Notes: a model not told the origin generated them from the letters alone. A stretch of 64,000 nt of DNA from Stenotrophomonas sp. ZAC14D1_NAIMI4_1 (GCF_003086775.1 NZ_CP026001.1:956407-1020406), one strand, 5' to 3'; numbered from the stretch's first letter, positions 26,239 to 38,365 are shown. Numbers and translations: made by a program.

Positions 26239-26745
26239 ATGAATCCTTTGCGCTGGCCCTTCCGCGCCCAGTTCCTGTTGGGCTTCCTGATCTGCGCGGG
26301 CCTGCTCGGCTTCGCCATCTTCCTGCAGTTGAAGATGGGGCTGGAGCCTTGTCCGCTGTGCATCTTCCAGCGCCTGGCATTCGCTGCACTGGGCCTGCTG
26401 TTCCTGATCGGCGCCTTGCACGGCCCCTCCAACCGGCCGGGCCGCGCGACCTACGGCATCCTCGCCTTCATTGCCGCTGCTGTCGGGTTCGGCATCGCGG
26501 CACGCCATGTGTACGTGCAGATGCTTCCGCCGGAGATGGGTTCCACCTGCGGCCCGCCGCTGGCGTTCCTGAGCGAGACCATGGGGCCGCTGGAAGTGTT
26601 CCGCACCGTGCTGACCGGCACCGGCAACTGCGGCAACATCGACTGGACCTTCCTGGGCATGACCATGCCGATGTGGTCGGGCGTGTGGTTCGTCCTGCTG
26701 GCGCTGTGGGCGCTGGTGGTGTCGCTGCGCAAGGTCAAGCGCTGA
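26239..26745 (+). CDS. dsbB: Disulfide bond formation protein B
   Basis: Inner-membrane quinone reductase that reoxidises DsbA. 168 residues with four predicted transmembrane helices. The two redox pairs are in place: Cys38/Cys41 in the first periplasmic loop (EPCPLC) and Cys104/Cys131 in the second (STCGPP, GNCGN), at nearly the same numbers as in E. coli. It stands alone and converges on a TonB-receptor gene; a long shared hairpin lies between the two stops. Confidence 0.95.
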   Translation: MNPLRWPFRAQFLLGFLICAGLLGFAIFLQLKMGLEPCPLCIFQRLAFAALGLLFLIGALHGPSNRPGRATYGILAFIAAAVGFGIAARHVYVQMLPPEMGSTCGPPLAFLSETMGPLEVFRTVLTGTGNCGNIDWTFLGMTMPMWSGVWFVLLALWALVVSLRKVKR

Positions 26746-26752
26746 AAACACG

Positions 26753-26796
26753 GCGGGGTCGGATCCCTTTCCTGCGGAAAGGGATCCGACCCCCGC
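26753..26796. terminator. Bidirectional GGGGTCGGATCC hairpin between dsbB and the TonB receptor
   Basis: An arm rich in GGGTCGGATCCC and its complement form a perfect stem of about 18 bp around TGC. It has no long T run. A related, less perfect copy lies at 43561-43599 between another pair of converging genes, so this is a repeat family as well as a likely terminator. Confidence 0.65.
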
Positions 26797-26800
26797 CCGA

Positions 26801-28933
26801 TCAGAAGTCCTGCTGCAGGCTCAGGTAGGCACCGCGGCGCGGGCCCCACTGCGGGGCGAACACACCCACACCGCCGCCGTCACGCAGCTGGTAGCTGCGG
26901 TCCAGTGCATTGATCAACGCTACCTGCATGTGCAGCGGATGCCCGCTGTCGGCATTGAAGTCGTGGCCGGCGCTGAGGTTCACCTGCAGGTAGGACGGCA
27001 GTTCGCCGCCGTTGGGCACGGTGTCGGTATCCGAGCGCAGGCCGCTGCCGAACACGTAGTTCGCGCCGACGCGGTTGTGGCCGGCGAAGGCATAGCTGAA
27101 ACCGCCCGACGAGGTCAGCTTCTGGTCGTGGTCCAGGTGGATCCAGTGGTCGGCCACGTAGGCCAGCGCTTCCGGGTCGAGGTTGTACTGGCTGGTGATG
27201 ACGTCGGTGCCGATGGCCTTGTTCAGGGCGGCATTGAAGTAGGCGCTGAAGGGACCGTTGCTGTAGTCGGCGCTGAATTCCAGGCCACGGATGTGGCCGC
27301 GGCGGTAGTTGAACGTCGAGTAGATGTAGGCGGCGCCGAACTGGCCTTCGTCCTGCAGGCGCGAGACGCGCCGGTCGTAGGCATCCAGGCCCAGGGTCAG
27401 GTGGTCGCCGACCTGCTGGGAGACACCGATGTCGTAGTAGTCGCTGCGCTCGGCCAGCGGGATGTTGTTGCCACCGGACGGCTGTGCGTTGGTGGTGCCG
27501 TCATACAGGCTGATGTCGCTGGTGGCGATCAGCTCGCTCGCCGGCGGGGTGAAGTAGCGCGAGTAGCCGGCATGCACGGTGGTGCTGTCGCTGGCAGTCC
27601 AGACCACGCCCAGGCGCGGGCTGAGCTGGCCCTCGGTCTGGCCGAAGGCCTTGTAGCGATCACCGCGCAGGCCGTAGTTGACCGTCCAGTCGTCGCCGAT
27701 CTTCCATTCGTCCTGCACGTAGACCGCCAGGGTGGTGGCCTTGAACGCGCTGTTGTCGGCAATCTGCAGCGGCGTGGTGCTGGCCTGCGCGCCGTCATCG
27801 TCGACCGGGAACACCCAGCTGTTGTTGCTGGCACGCGCGCGTTCCTGGTTGCCGTATACGCCGTAGCGCAGCGTGTGGTTGTCGCCCAGCGGCGTGGAGA
27901 AATCCGCCTGCAGCGTATTGGCGCGGTTGCTGCGCTGGACCTGCGAGGCGACGCCACTGAACACCATGTCGCCGGCCACGTCGGGATTGAAGCCGACATC
28001 GCTGTAGCGCTGGCCGGCGGAGACCTGGTAGGCGGTCTCGCCCAGCGTGCCCTGCAGCACCAGCATGCCGAAGCGGGTAGTTTCGCGCTGGGTCTCATCC
28101 AGCTGGCTGGAATCGAAGGTGGTGGTGTCCAGGTAGCCGAACTGCGGCGTCTGCCCCGGATTGACCGGAATCTGGAAGCGGTTGTTGGCGAAGCCGGCGA
28201 ACACGCTCAGGCGGGTGGTGTCGTTGACCAGATAGGTCAGGTCGGCGAAGGCTTTGCCCTGGTGGGTATCGTCATGCTCCGGCTTGCGCGAGCTGGTCGG
28301 GTTCTCCAGGCCGACCTCGTTCTGGTCGTAGTTGCCGGTCAGGAACCAGCTCCAGCGCCCCTGCGAGCCCCACCAGGACGCATTCGGATTGACCTTGCCG
28401 AACGAGCCGGTGGTGATGCCGACGCTGCCGCCATTGCCGAGTTCGGCGCCACTGCGGGTGGTGATGTCGACCACTGCGGCGGTGCGCTCGCCGAACTGCG
28501 CCGGCAATGCACCGTCCATCAGCCGGATGCTCTTGATCGTGCGTGCATCCAGGGTCTGGCCAAAGCCGGAGATCGATTCCGGCAGCAGCACGCCGTTGAT
28601 GCGGTACTGCAGGTTGGCGTGGTCGCCGCGCACGTGCACGCCACCGTAGGAATCCTGGACCACGCCGGGCGCCTGCAGCAGTACCTGGCTGAGCGGCGCG
28701 GACGCCCCCAGTGGCTGCTTCTGGATGTCCTCGGCGGTGATCTGGTACTGGCTGCTGCCGATGTCGGGCGACAGCGCGTTGCGCGCCTGGTCGAGCTGGG
28801 CGCTGACGGTGACCGTATCGAGGTCCTTCACCGGCGCCGCGTCGGTGCCGGCATCGGCGGCCAGGGCGAGGTTGGGCAGGCTGGCCAGGGCCAGGGCGAA
28901 AGTGATGCCGGTAGCGAGCAGGGAGGGCTTCAT
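26801..28933 (-). CDS. TonB-dependent outer-membrane receptor
   Basis: 710 residues. The start was set at 28933 because it gives a clean signal peptide (MKPSLLATGITFALALASLP, cleavage after ALA) and the frame upstream has no such feature. A TonB-box-like DTVTV follows at about 40-44, then a plug domain (about 60-170, with HVRGDHANLQYRINGV) and a 22-strand barrel ending in QQDF, with the terminal Phe of outer-membrane proteins. The substrate cannot be read from the sequence; no siderophore or vitamin genes are adjacent. A TGTTAC-TTC-GTAACA inverted repeat lies 42-56 bases upstream of the start. Confidence 0.9.
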   Translation of the reverse strand: MKPSLLATGITFALALASLPNLALAADAGTDAAPVKDLDTVTVSAQLDQARNALSPDIGSSQYQITAEDIQKQPLGASAPLSQVLLQAPGVVQDSYGGVHVRGDHANLQYRINGVLLPESISGFGQTLDARTIKSIRLMDGALPAQFGERTAAVVDITTRSGAELGNGGSVGITTGSFGKVNPNASWWGSQGRWSWFLTGNYDQNEVGLENPTSSRKPEHDDTHQGKAFADLTYLVNDTTRLSVFAGFANNRFQIPVNPGQTPQFGYLDTTTFDSSQLDETQRETTRFGMLVLQGTLGETAYQVSAGQRYSDVGFNPDVAGDMVFSGVASQVQRSNRANTLQADFSTPLGDNHTLRYGVYGNQERARASNNSWVFPVDDDGAQASTTPLQIADNSAFKATTLAVYVQDEWKIGDDWTVNYGLRGDRYKAFGQTEGQLSPRLGVVWTASDSTTVHAGYSRYFTPPASELIATSDISLYDGTTNAQPSGGNNIPLAERSDYYDIGVSQQVGDHLTLGLDAYDRRVSRLQDEGQFGAAYIYSTFNYRRGHIRGLEFSADYSNGPFSAYFNAALNKAIGTDVITSQYNLDPEALAYVADHWIHLDHDQKLTSSGGFSYAFAGHNRVGANYVFGSGLRSDTDTVPNGGELPSYLQVNLSAGHDFNADSGHPLHMQVALINALDRSYQLRDGGGVGVFAPQWGPRRGAYLSLQQDF

Positions 28934-28974
28934 GGCGGATGGGCTGTGGAAGGGGCCAATAGGGGTGACTGGAT

Positions 28975-28989
28975 TGTTACTTCGTAACA
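28975..28989. promoter_or_regulatory. Inverted repeat TGTTAC-TTC-GTAACA upstream of the TonB receptor
   Basis: A perfect 6-bp palindrome with a 3-base centre, in the 221-base divergent gap between the receptor gene and the DAHP synthase gene. It is AT-richer than its surroundings and placed where an operator would act on the receptor gene. No regulator is identified. Confidence 0.4.
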
Positions 28990-29154
28990 CTGCGGAGCGA
29001 ATCATGCGCCTGTCCGGGGGGCTGTGGGCATGCGGTTTGTGGCCGCTCGCGCTGACCTTTCCCCGGCGTTCAGCCATGTGCAGGCGTCGCCCGGGCCTTT
29101 GCGGCAGCGGCCTGCTCTGCGACCATGACCGTCCCCCACCCCCGGAATCCTGCA

Positions 29155-30546
29155 ATGAGCCTGTCCGCCGTTCCGCCCGTCTCTGATCCTGCTGCGACCG
29201 CTGCTGGCGCTGGCTGGTCGCCGGAGAGCTGGCGTGGCAAGACCGCCCTGCAGATGCCGACCTATCCCGATCCGATTGCCCTGGACGCGGCCCTGCATGA
29301 GCTGAAGCGGCTGCCGCCGCTGGTGACCTCGTGGGAGATCCTGGCGCTGAAGCAGCAGCTGGCTGATGCGCAGGAGGGCAAGCGCTTCCTGCTGCAGGGC
29401 GGTGACTGCGCGGAGAATTTCAGCGACTGCGAATCGGGCACGATCTCCAACCGCCTGAAGGTGCTGCTGCAGATGAGCCTGGTGCTGGTGCACGGCCTGC
29501 GCCAGCCGGTGATCCGCGTTGGCCGCTTCGCCGGCCAGTACGCCAAGCCGCGTTCGGCCGACACCGAGACCCGCGATGGCGTGACCCTGCCCAGCTACCG
29601 CGGCGATGTGATCAACGCGCCGGCATTCACCGAGGCTGCGCGCCTGCCGGACCCGAAGCGGATGCTGCAGGCCCACGCGCATTCGGCAATGACGATGAAC
29701 TTCGTTCGGGCATTGATCGATGGTGGCTTCGCCGACCTGCACCACCCCGAGTACTGGAACCTGGAGTGGGTGCGGCATTCGCCGCTGGCCGCCGAGTACC
29801 AGAAGATGGTGGCCTCGATCGGCGACGCGGTGCACTTCATGGAGACCCTGGCCGGGGCCCGCGTGCACAACCTCAACCGCATCGATTTCTACACCTCGCA
29901 CGAAGCGCTGCTGCTGCCCTACGAGCAGGCCCTGACCCGCCAGGTGCCGCGCCAGCAGGGCTGGTTGAACCTGAGCACGCACTACCCGTGGATCGGCATG
30001 CGCACTGCCGCGCTGGATGGCGCACACGTGGAATACCTGCGTGGCGTACGCAACCCGATCGCGATCAAGGTGGGCCCGTCGGTGCAGCCGGACCAATTGC
30101 TGCGGTTGATCGACGTGCTGAACCCGGATGACGAACCCGGCCGCCTGAGCTTCATCCACCGCATGGGGGCGGCGCAGATTGCCGAGAAGCTGCCGCCACT
30201 GCTGGACGCGGTGAAGCGCGATGGTCGTCGCGTGCTGTGGGTGTGCGATGCGATGCACGGCAATACCGAGAGCACGGCCAACGGCTTCAAGACGCGTCGC
30301 TTCGACAACGTGCGGGGCGAAGTGGAGATGTCCTTCGACCTGCACGCTGCGGCGGGCACGCGGCTGGGTGGCGTGCACCTGGAGCTGACCGGCGAGGACG
30401 TGACCGAATGCACCGGTGGTGCGCGCGAGTTGACCGAGCGTGACCTGGAGCGTGCGTATCGCTCGACGGTGGACCCGCGGTTGAACTATGAGCAGTCGCT
30501 GGAGATCGCGATGGCGATCGTGCGCAAGCAGGAGCAGGCGAGGTAG
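29155..30546 (+). CDS. 3-deoxy-7-phosphoheptulonate synthase, class II
   Basis: First step of the shikimate pathway: phosphoenolpyruvate plus erythrose 4-phosphate to DAHP. 463 residues from the ATG at 29155, which has GGAA upstream; an ATG at 29125 is a possible alternative. It matches the class II (plant-like) family by LLQGGDCAENF near the N-terminus (metal-binding Cys), then RVGRFAGQYAKPRS, and later SFIHRMGA and VWVCDAMHGNT with the metal-binding His. It is not the class I AroFGH type. It ends directly at a GTAG-containing region and copy 1 of a composite repeat. Confidence 0.95.
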   Translation: MSLSAVPPVSDPAATAAGAGWSPESWRGKTALQMPTYPDPIALDAALHELKRLPPLVTSWEILALKQQLADAQEGKRFLLQGGDCAENFSDCESGTISNRLKVLLQMSLVLVHGLRQPVIRVGRFAGQYAKPRSADTETRDGVTLPSYRGDVINAPAFTEAARLPDPKRMLQAHAHSAMTMNFVRALIDGGFADLHHPEYWNLEWVRHSPLAAEYQKMVASIGDAVHFMETLAGARVHNLNRIDFYTSHEALLLPYEQALTRQVPRQQGWLNLSTHYPWIGMRTAALDGAHVEYLRGVRNPIAIKVGPSVQPDQLLRLIDVLNPDDEPGRLSFIHRMGAAQIAEKLPPLLDAVKRDGRRVLWVCDAMHGNTESTANGFKTRRFDNVRGEVEMSFDLHAAAGTRLGGVHLELTGEDVTECTGGARELTERDLERAYRSTVDPRLNYEQSLEIAMAIVRKQEQAR

Positions 30547-30555
30547 GTTTTTTCC

Positions 30556-31238
30556 GCAGGGCTTGCAGTCCTGCACCTGCGGTAGTGCCGGCCGCTGGCC
30601 GGCAACCTCAACAGCAAAAGCGGGCATTCCGTGGGTTGGCGGGGCGGTGTGGGTGGTCAGGACACGCCGTAACCCCCCCTCCGGGGTCCGGCCCAGCCGC
30701 TGGCGGCTGTGCGTTCGGGCGCTTGCGAAGCAGTGCTTCGCAAGCAAAGCGCCCTCACCCATGGGGGCTCGATGGCGCCATCCATGGCGCCAACGGTCCT
30801 GCCCACCCACACCGCCCCACCTCTGACAGATCCCTGCGATCTGTTGGTGGGTGCCGACCGTTGGTCGGCACATCTGTCAGATATCGAATGAATTCATCCA
30901 CGCATGGCGTGGATCTACCGTTCGCCGCTGTTGGTGGGTGCCGACCGTTGGTCGGCACATCTGTCAGATATCGATATTCAAAATTCTCTCCGACCCCGTG
31001 CCGACCAACGGTCGGCACCCACGAAAGCAGAACGCCGTTCCGACAGATCGCGGAAAACTGTCGAAGGCGGGGTGGGTCCGGTTGAGGGGGTGTGAGCGGC
31101 ATGGATGCCGCGACCAAGCCCCCATGGATGGGTTTACGGCGTCCCCCTCAACCGGATCCACCCCGCCATCCTTCAGTAAACCCGCCTTTGACGTTGACGT
31201 TGACGTTGACGTTTGCGGGTGCAGGGTGCCAACCCTGC
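30556..31238. repeat. Composite nested palindromic element, copy 1
   Basis: Related along its length to copy 2 (39106-39688). Order: left terminal repeat starting GCAGGG, interrupted by a SMAG palindrome (30582-30604); inner inverted repeat arm A (30638-30663) pairing with 30796-30821; two SMAG-like palindromes (30846-30871 and 30933-30958), one reversed (30998-31022); arm B (31066-31090) pairing with 31143-31167 (24 of 25 bases); right terminal repeat 31181-31238 containing four TTGACG hexamers and ending in a GCAGGGT / ACCCTGC hairpin. Relative to copy 2 it carries extra sequence with an 11-bp hairpin at 30721-30745. No open frame of note. Confidence 0.8.
30896..30918 (-). repeat. SMAG-type palindrome (ATCCACGC class)
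   Basis: Reads GTAGATCCACGCC and its complement on the - strand. A variant lies at the matching place in copy 2 (39356-39378), and a headless relative at 63590-63608. Confidence 0.75.
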
Positions 31239-31303
31239 ATACAAAACAGTCATCCGCCATGCGCGACCCTGTCCATTCGCGTGTTCGAGTGGAGGTGGCA
31301 AGC

Positions 31304-32446
31304 GTGCATTGGCAGCACATGCAGGCCTATGCGTGGCCGTTGGGACTGGCGCTGGTGATCGGCGGCATCGGTGCCTGGGTGATCCTGTGGATCTATCACC
31401 GGCTGAAAGGGCGTGATCGGCGCCGTGCGCGCATCGGTCGTGTGCTCGGCCTGCCACTGGCCACGGCATTGCCGCTGCTGCTGCTGATTCCCGCGCTGCA
31501 GGCGACGCCATTGCAGGATCCGCTGCTGGGCAATCTGCAACGGGTGCTGCATATCAGCCTGGTGGCGTGTTTCATCTGGCTGCTGGTACGCGGTGTCAGT
31601 GCCATCGAGCGCGCCATCCTGCGCAGCAACCCGATCGACGTGGCCGACAACCTGGAAGCGCGCCGCATCCAGACCCAGACCCGTGTGCTCAGCCGGGTGA
31701 TCATGGGCGGCATCATCGTCCTCGGCGCCTCGCTGGTGCTGCTGCAGTTCGATATGGTGGCGAAGATCGGTTCGGCGCTGCTGGCGTCGGCCGGGTTGAT
31801 CGGCCTGGTGGCCGGTATCGCGGCCAAGCCGGTGTTCGGCAACCTGATCGCCGGCCTGCAGATCGCCGTGACCCAGCCGATCCGCCTCGATGACGTGGTG
31901 ATCGTGGAGGGCGAGTGGGGGCGCATCGAGGAGATCGGCAGCAGCTACGTGGTGGTGCGTATCTGGGATGAGCGGCGGATGGTGGTGCCGTTGACCTGGT
32001 TCATCGAAAACCCCTTCCAGAACTGGACGCGACGCAGCGCCGACCTGCTCGGCACCGCGTTCTTCTGGCTGGACTACCGCGCGCCCATCGCGGCGATCCG
32101 TGCCGAGCTGGAGCGCATCTGCCGTGGCGAGGCGCTGTGGGATGGCCGCGTGTGCGTGACCCAGGTGACCGACACCAGCGAACGCGCGATCCAGGTGCGC
32201 CTGCTGGTGAGTGCGCGCAGCTCCGGCGATGCCTTTGACCTGCGCTGCCTGGTGCGCGAACGGATGCTGGATTTCCTCGCCCGCGAACATCCGCAGTCGC
32301 TGCCGCAGGTGCGTGCGCGCCTGCAGCACGAGGATGAGCTGGACATGCCGCGCGGGCCGCGTGCGCGCACGGCGGACGTGCGTTCGCCGGGCGCGGAGGA
32401 TGGTGAGGCGGCGATCGTGCCGGGGGAGCCGGAACCCGAACGGTAG
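31304..32446 (+). CDS. Mechanosensitive channel family protein (MscS type)
   Basis: 380 residues from a GTG with GGAGG eight bases upstream; an ATG at 31259 lacks a ribosome site and would add 15 residues. Four hydrophobic segments (about 8-30, 48-66, 78-98, 130-148) precede the Ala/Gly-rich pore helix typical of MscS (SALLASAGLIGLVAGIAAKP). The beta domain with LDDVVIVEGEWGRIEEIG and a cytoplasmic domain follow. The inner-membrane location would fit release of solutes on osmotic downshock, or a more specialised role. Its TAG stop is formed by the GTAG header of a SMAG repeat. Confidence 0.9.
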   Translation: MHWQHMQAYAWPLGLALVIGGIGAWVILWIYHRLKGRDRRRARIGRVLGLPLATALPLLLLIPALQATPLQDPLLGNLQRVLHISLVACFIWLLVRGVSAIERAILRSNPIDVADNLEARRIQTQTRVLSRVIMGGIIVLGASLVLLQFDMVAKIGSALLASAGLIGLVAGIAAKPVFGNLIAGLQIAVTQPIRLDDVVIVEGEWGRIEEIGSSYVVVRIWDERRMVVPLTWFIENPFQNWTRRSADLLGTAFFWLDYRAPIAAIRAELERICRGEALWDGRVCVTQVTDTSERAIQVRLLVSARSSGDAFDLRCLVRERMLDFLAREHPQSLPQVRARLQHEDELDMPRGPRARTADVRSPGAEDGEAAIVPGEPEPER

Positions 32447-32509
32447 CGCCGGGCCATCCCCGGCGAGCGCAGCGGCACGTTCCGTCCGCCGGGCATGGCC
32501 CGGCGCTAC
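32443..32509. repeat. Inverted pair of SMAG palindromes
   Basis: GTAGCGCCGGGC starts at 32443 and its complement ends in CTAC at 32509, so two REP units face each other, a REPIN-like arrangement between two converging genes. It supplies the stop codon of the MscS-type gene. Confidence 0.85.
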
Positions 32510-32516
32510 CAGATGA

Positions 32517-34139
32517 TTACGGGTCGCCTGCGTCGATCAGGGCGTCGGTGGCAAACCGTGGCGGCTGCCGCGCGCGGGTGCGCTGTTCGTAGGCGTAGGC
32601 CATCTCGATCAGCTTCGGCTCGCTCCAGGCGGTGCCCATGAACAGCAGGCCGGCGGGCAGGCCGTCGATCTGCCCCATCGGCACGCTCAGGCTGGGGTAG
32701 CCGGCCACGGCGGCGGCGCTGTAGCTCTCGCCCGGGAAATCGTCACCGCTGCTGCGCAGCGGCCAGGCGATGCCGGTGGTCGGGGCGATCAGGCCATCGA
32801 GCTGGTGTGCCGCCAGCACCGCGTCGATGCCCTCAGGGCCCGCCAGGCGCCTCGCGTCGCTGCGTGCACGGATGTAGGCGGGGTCGGCCAGCCCGGCGGT
32901 GGCCTCGGCCTCCTGCAGCAGCTGCTGGCCGAACAGCCCCAGTTCCTGCTTCGCATGGGCCTGGTTGAAGGCGATCAGCTCGGCCAGGCTGCGCATCGGG
33001 GCCTGGTAGGTGGCGAAGTAGCGCTCCAGCCCGGCCTTGAACTCGTACAGCAGGACGGTGCGCTCGGCCTCGTCCCAGGCGCCCTGGTTGGGCATGGCCA
33101 CCGGCACCACCACTGCACCGGCGCGGCGCAGCTCGGCCACGGCGTGGTCCATCAGCGGCGACATGCCACGGTACTTCAGCAGCGGCGTCTGCAGCAGGCC
33201 CAGGCGCTTGCCGCGCAGGCCCTGCGGGTCCAACCGCGCGGTGTAATCGTAGACGGCGCGGCCAGGCATGGTAGCAGTGGCCGGGTCGGCATCATCGCGG
33301 CCGGCGATGGCGGTCAGCACGGCGGCCGCATCGGCCACGCTGCGGGTCATCGGCCCGGCGGTGTCCTGGCTGAAGGAGATCGGGATGATGCCCTCGCGGC
33401 TGACCAGGCCGACGGTGGGCTTCAGCCCGACCACGCCATTGATGGCCGCCGGGCAGACGATGCTGCCGTCGGTTTCGGTGCCGATCGCCACGCTGGCCAG
33501 GTTGGCGGCCACGGCCACGGCGCTGCCGCTGCTGGAGCCGCAGGGCGAATGGCTGAGGCGGTAGGGGTTGCGGGTCTGGCCGCCGCGGGCGCTCCAGCCG
33601 GAGATCGAGTCGTTGCCGCGGAAGTTGGCCCATTCGCTGAGGTTGGTCTTGCCCAGCACCACCGCGCCGGCCTCGCGCAGGCGGCGCACCAGGTAGGCGT
33701 CGCCGGGCTTGAAGCCCTGCAGCGCCAGCGAGCCGGCCGTGGTGGCCATGGGCGCGGCGTTGATGTTGTCCTTCAGCAGCACCGGGATGCCATGCAGCGG
33801 GCCGCGCAGGCGGCCTGCACGGCGCTCGCGGTCGCGCTCGGCCGCTTCCTTCAGGGCATCGGGGTTCAGCTCCAGCACCGCGCGCAGGCGCGGCCCGGTG
33901 CGGTCCAGGGCGGCAATGCGCTTGAGGTAGGCGGCGGTGAGGGTGGCGCTGTCCAGTTCACCGCTGACCATCCGTGCCTGCAGGTCCGCCACGTCGGTTT
34001 CGGCATAGGGGAAGGGCACGTTGCTGCTGCCGGGTGCGGCGGCGTGCGCCGCGGGTGTGGCCGGACTGCAGCCCACGGCAAGCAGCGCGGGCAGGGCCGC
34101 GATCAGGCAGGTCAGCAGGGAAGGCAGGAACGGGCGCAT
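32517..34139 (-). CDS. Amidase signature family protein, probable lipoprotein
   Basis: 540 residues from 34139. The N-terminus ([20 protein letters not shown], then AVGC) is a lipoprotein signal with Cys at the cleavage site, so the enzyme is probably exported and lipid-anchored. The catalytic Lys-Ser-Ser triad of amidase-signature enzymes is visible: Lys in [11 protein letters not shown], a Ser-rich [14 protein letters not shown] and the nucleophile in [12 protein letters not shown]. The family hydrolyses amides; the substrate is unknown. It is followed downstream by a SMAG pair and preceded by the DUF2127-type gene. Confidence 0.9.
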   Translation of the reverse strand: MRPFLPSLLTCLIAALPALLAVGCSPATPAAHAAAPGSSNVPFPYAETDVADLQARMVSGELDSATLTAAYLKRIAALDRTGPRLRAVLELNPDALKEAAERDRERRAGRLRGPLHGIPVLLKDNINAAPMATTAGSLALQGFKPGDAYLVRRLREAGAVVLGKTNLSEWANFRGNDSISGWSARGGQTRNPYRLSHSPCGSSSGSAVAVAANLASVAIGTETDGSIVCPAAINGVVGLKPTVGLVSREGIIPISFSQDTAGPMTRSVADAAAVLTAIAGRDDADPATATMPGRAVYDYTARLDPQGLRGKRLGLLQTPLLKYRGMSPLMDHAVAELRRAGAVVVPVAMPNQGAWDEAERTVLLYEFKAGLERYFATYQAPMRSLAELIAFNQAHAKQELGLFGQQLLQEAEATAGLADPAYIRARSDARRLAGPEGIDAVLAAHQLDGLIAPTTGIAWPLRSSGDDFPGESYSAAAVAGYPSLSVPMGQIDGLPAGLLFMGTAWSEPKLIEMAYAYEQRTRARQPPRFATDALIDAGDP

Positions 34140-34180
34140 CGGACGGCTGGGTCGGCTCCAATCGTCAGTGTAGCGGCTGC

Positions 34181-34648
34181 TCAGTGGCGGCGCTTGCGCA
34201 GGTCGCGGGCGAGGACGTAGACGACGATCAGGTTGATCGCCAGCACGCTCCAGGACGCCCAGCCAGGATGGCGGAGCACCGCGTAGATGTCGAAGGGCAG
34301 GTAGATCGAGGCCGTCAGGCAGCCGAGCCAGGAGGCCCAGGCCTTGGCCTTCCACAGGCCCCAGGCTTCGACCAGGTGCAGCAGGCCGTAGCCGATCATC
34401 GCCGCTGCGGCCAGGTGCACCGCATCGGGACTGATCATGTTCAGCAGCGAGGGCAGGGTGCCGTGATCCGGGTCCAGGCTGAAACGCCGGATCAGGGCAT
34501 TGACCCCATCGCGAAGCGGCTGCGGACCGAGCATTTCCAGCCCGGTCGCAGCCAACAACGCCAGCATCGCCTTGCTCGCTTCGAGCAGGGCGATGACGTG
34601 GAGACCCGGATGCCGGTGCGGATCCGGGTTGTAGCCGTTCTGGCTCAC
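34181..34648 (-). CDS. DUF2127-type membrane protein
   Basis: 155 residues. Begins MSQNGYNPDPHRHPGLHVIA, followed by four hydrophobic segments (near residues 17-38, 72-95, 105-120 and 130-150). The pattern GLHVIALLEASKAMLALLA and the overall size resemble the DUF2127 family of unknown function; assignment is by recollection of the pattern. It lies 9 bases after the typA stop on the same strand and could be its operon partner. Confidence 0.7.
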   Translation of the reverse strand: MSQNGYNPDPHRHPGLHVIALLEASKAMLALLAATGLEMLGPQPLRDGVNALIRRFSLDPDHGTLPSLLNMISPDAVHLAAAAMIGYGLLHLVEAWGLWKAKAWASWLGCLTASIYLPFDIYAVLRHPGWASWSVLAINLIVVYVLARDLRKRRH

Positions 34649-34657
34649 GGGTCAGGC

Positions 34658-36505
<1,848 letters not shown>

Positions 36506-36551
36506 ACGAAAGGGGGCCAGTCGGCGCCGGATTTGGAAAAAGAAGTCCAAC

Positions 36552-36557
36552 ATTATA
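36552..36557 (-). promoter_or_regulatory. Candidate -10 of typA
   Basis: A consensus TATAAT on the - strand. The hexamer 17 bases upstream (TTCGCG) matches -35 poorly, so the assignment rests on the -10 and its place in the divergent typA-ppi gap. Confidence 0.4.
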
Positions 36558-36754
36558 CGTCGAAGTTGACGATTCGCGAAAACCTTGATTTCAGGCCCGG
36601 GCAGAGGCCCATTCAGGGGCCTGCCCTGGCTGGCTGAACGGCGCCCCCCGGCCGGCGGGACCGGTCCCGTTGGCCCATGGTCGAAGGCGCCGCTGCCACG
36701 AGCCGGGTGTAAACTAGGTGGCTAGACGCAACCCCATCTGCATCAAGGATCTTC

Positions 36755-37246
36755 ATGTCCCTCATCGCCACTTTCGACACCACCCAGGGCCCGATCAAGG
36801 TCGAGCTGTTCGCCGACAAGGCGCCGCTGACGGTTGCCAACTTCGTCAACCTGGTCAAGCAGGGCTTCTATGACGGCCTGATCTTCCACCGCGTGATCGC
36901 CGACTTCATGATCCAGGGCGGCTGCCCGCAGGGTCGTGGCACCGGCGGCCCGGGCTACAAGTTCGAGGACGAGAAGAACGGCGTGAAGCACGAGGTCGGC
37001 TCGCTGTCGATGGCCAACGCCGGCCCGAACACCAATGGCAGCCAGTTCTTCATCACCCACATCAAGACCGACTGGCTGGACGGCCGCCACACCGTCTTCG
37101 GCAAGGTCCTGGAAGGCCAGGCCATCGTCGATTCGGTCAAGCAGGGCGACGTGATCCATTCGATCACCCTGGAAGGCGACGTCGACGCCGCGCTGGCCGC
37201 ACAGGCCGACCGCGTCGCCGAGTGGAACAAGATCCTCGCCGCCTGA
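36755..37246 (+). CDS. Peptidyl-prolyl cis-trans isomerase, cyclophilin type
   Basis: 163 residues, no signal peptide, hence cytoplasmic and PpiB-like. Cyclophilin motifs are clear: [20 protein letters not shown] (catalytic Arg, Phe and Gln), [17 protein letters not shown] and [11 protein letters not shown]. It speeds proline isomerisation during folding. It starts 249 bases from the divergent typA and ends before a hairpin (37256-37283) that separates it from mdh. Confidence 0.95.
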   Translation: MSLIATFDTTQGPIKVELFADKAPLTVANFVNLVKQGFYDGLIFHRVIADFMIQGGCPQGRGTGGPGYKFEDEKNGVKHEVGSLSMANAGPNTNGSQFFITHIKTDWLDGRHTVFGKVLEGQAIVDSVKQGDVIHSITLEGDVDAALAAQADRVAEWNKILAA

Positions 37247-38350
<1,104 letters not shown>

Positions 38351-38365
38351 TACCGGCGTTGTCCG

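Larger units (their letters stand above)
30547..31303 (+). other. 757-base gap filled by composite repeat copy 1
   Basis: No gene. Nearly the whole gap is occupied by the nested inverted repeat at 30556-31238 and the SMAG palindromes inside it. The remaining 60 bases before the MscS-type gene hold its ribosome site (GGAGG at 31291-31295). Confidence 0.8.

Noticed and set aside
26930..28987. A 685-codon open frame on the + strand opposite the TonB receptor
   Set aside because: Antisense shadow; the receptor on the - strand has a signal peptide, plug and barrel with the right C-terminus.
30846..31022. Regularly repeated 26-base palindromes that might suggest a CRISPR array
   Set aside because: Spacing is irregular, orientation mixed, units are self-complementary SMAG-type, and no cas genes are present.
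30851..31258. Extension of the MscS-type gene through composite repeat copy 1
   Set aside because: The frame is open there only because the repeat lacks stops in it; the residues are repeat-derived and no ribosome site supports an earlier start.
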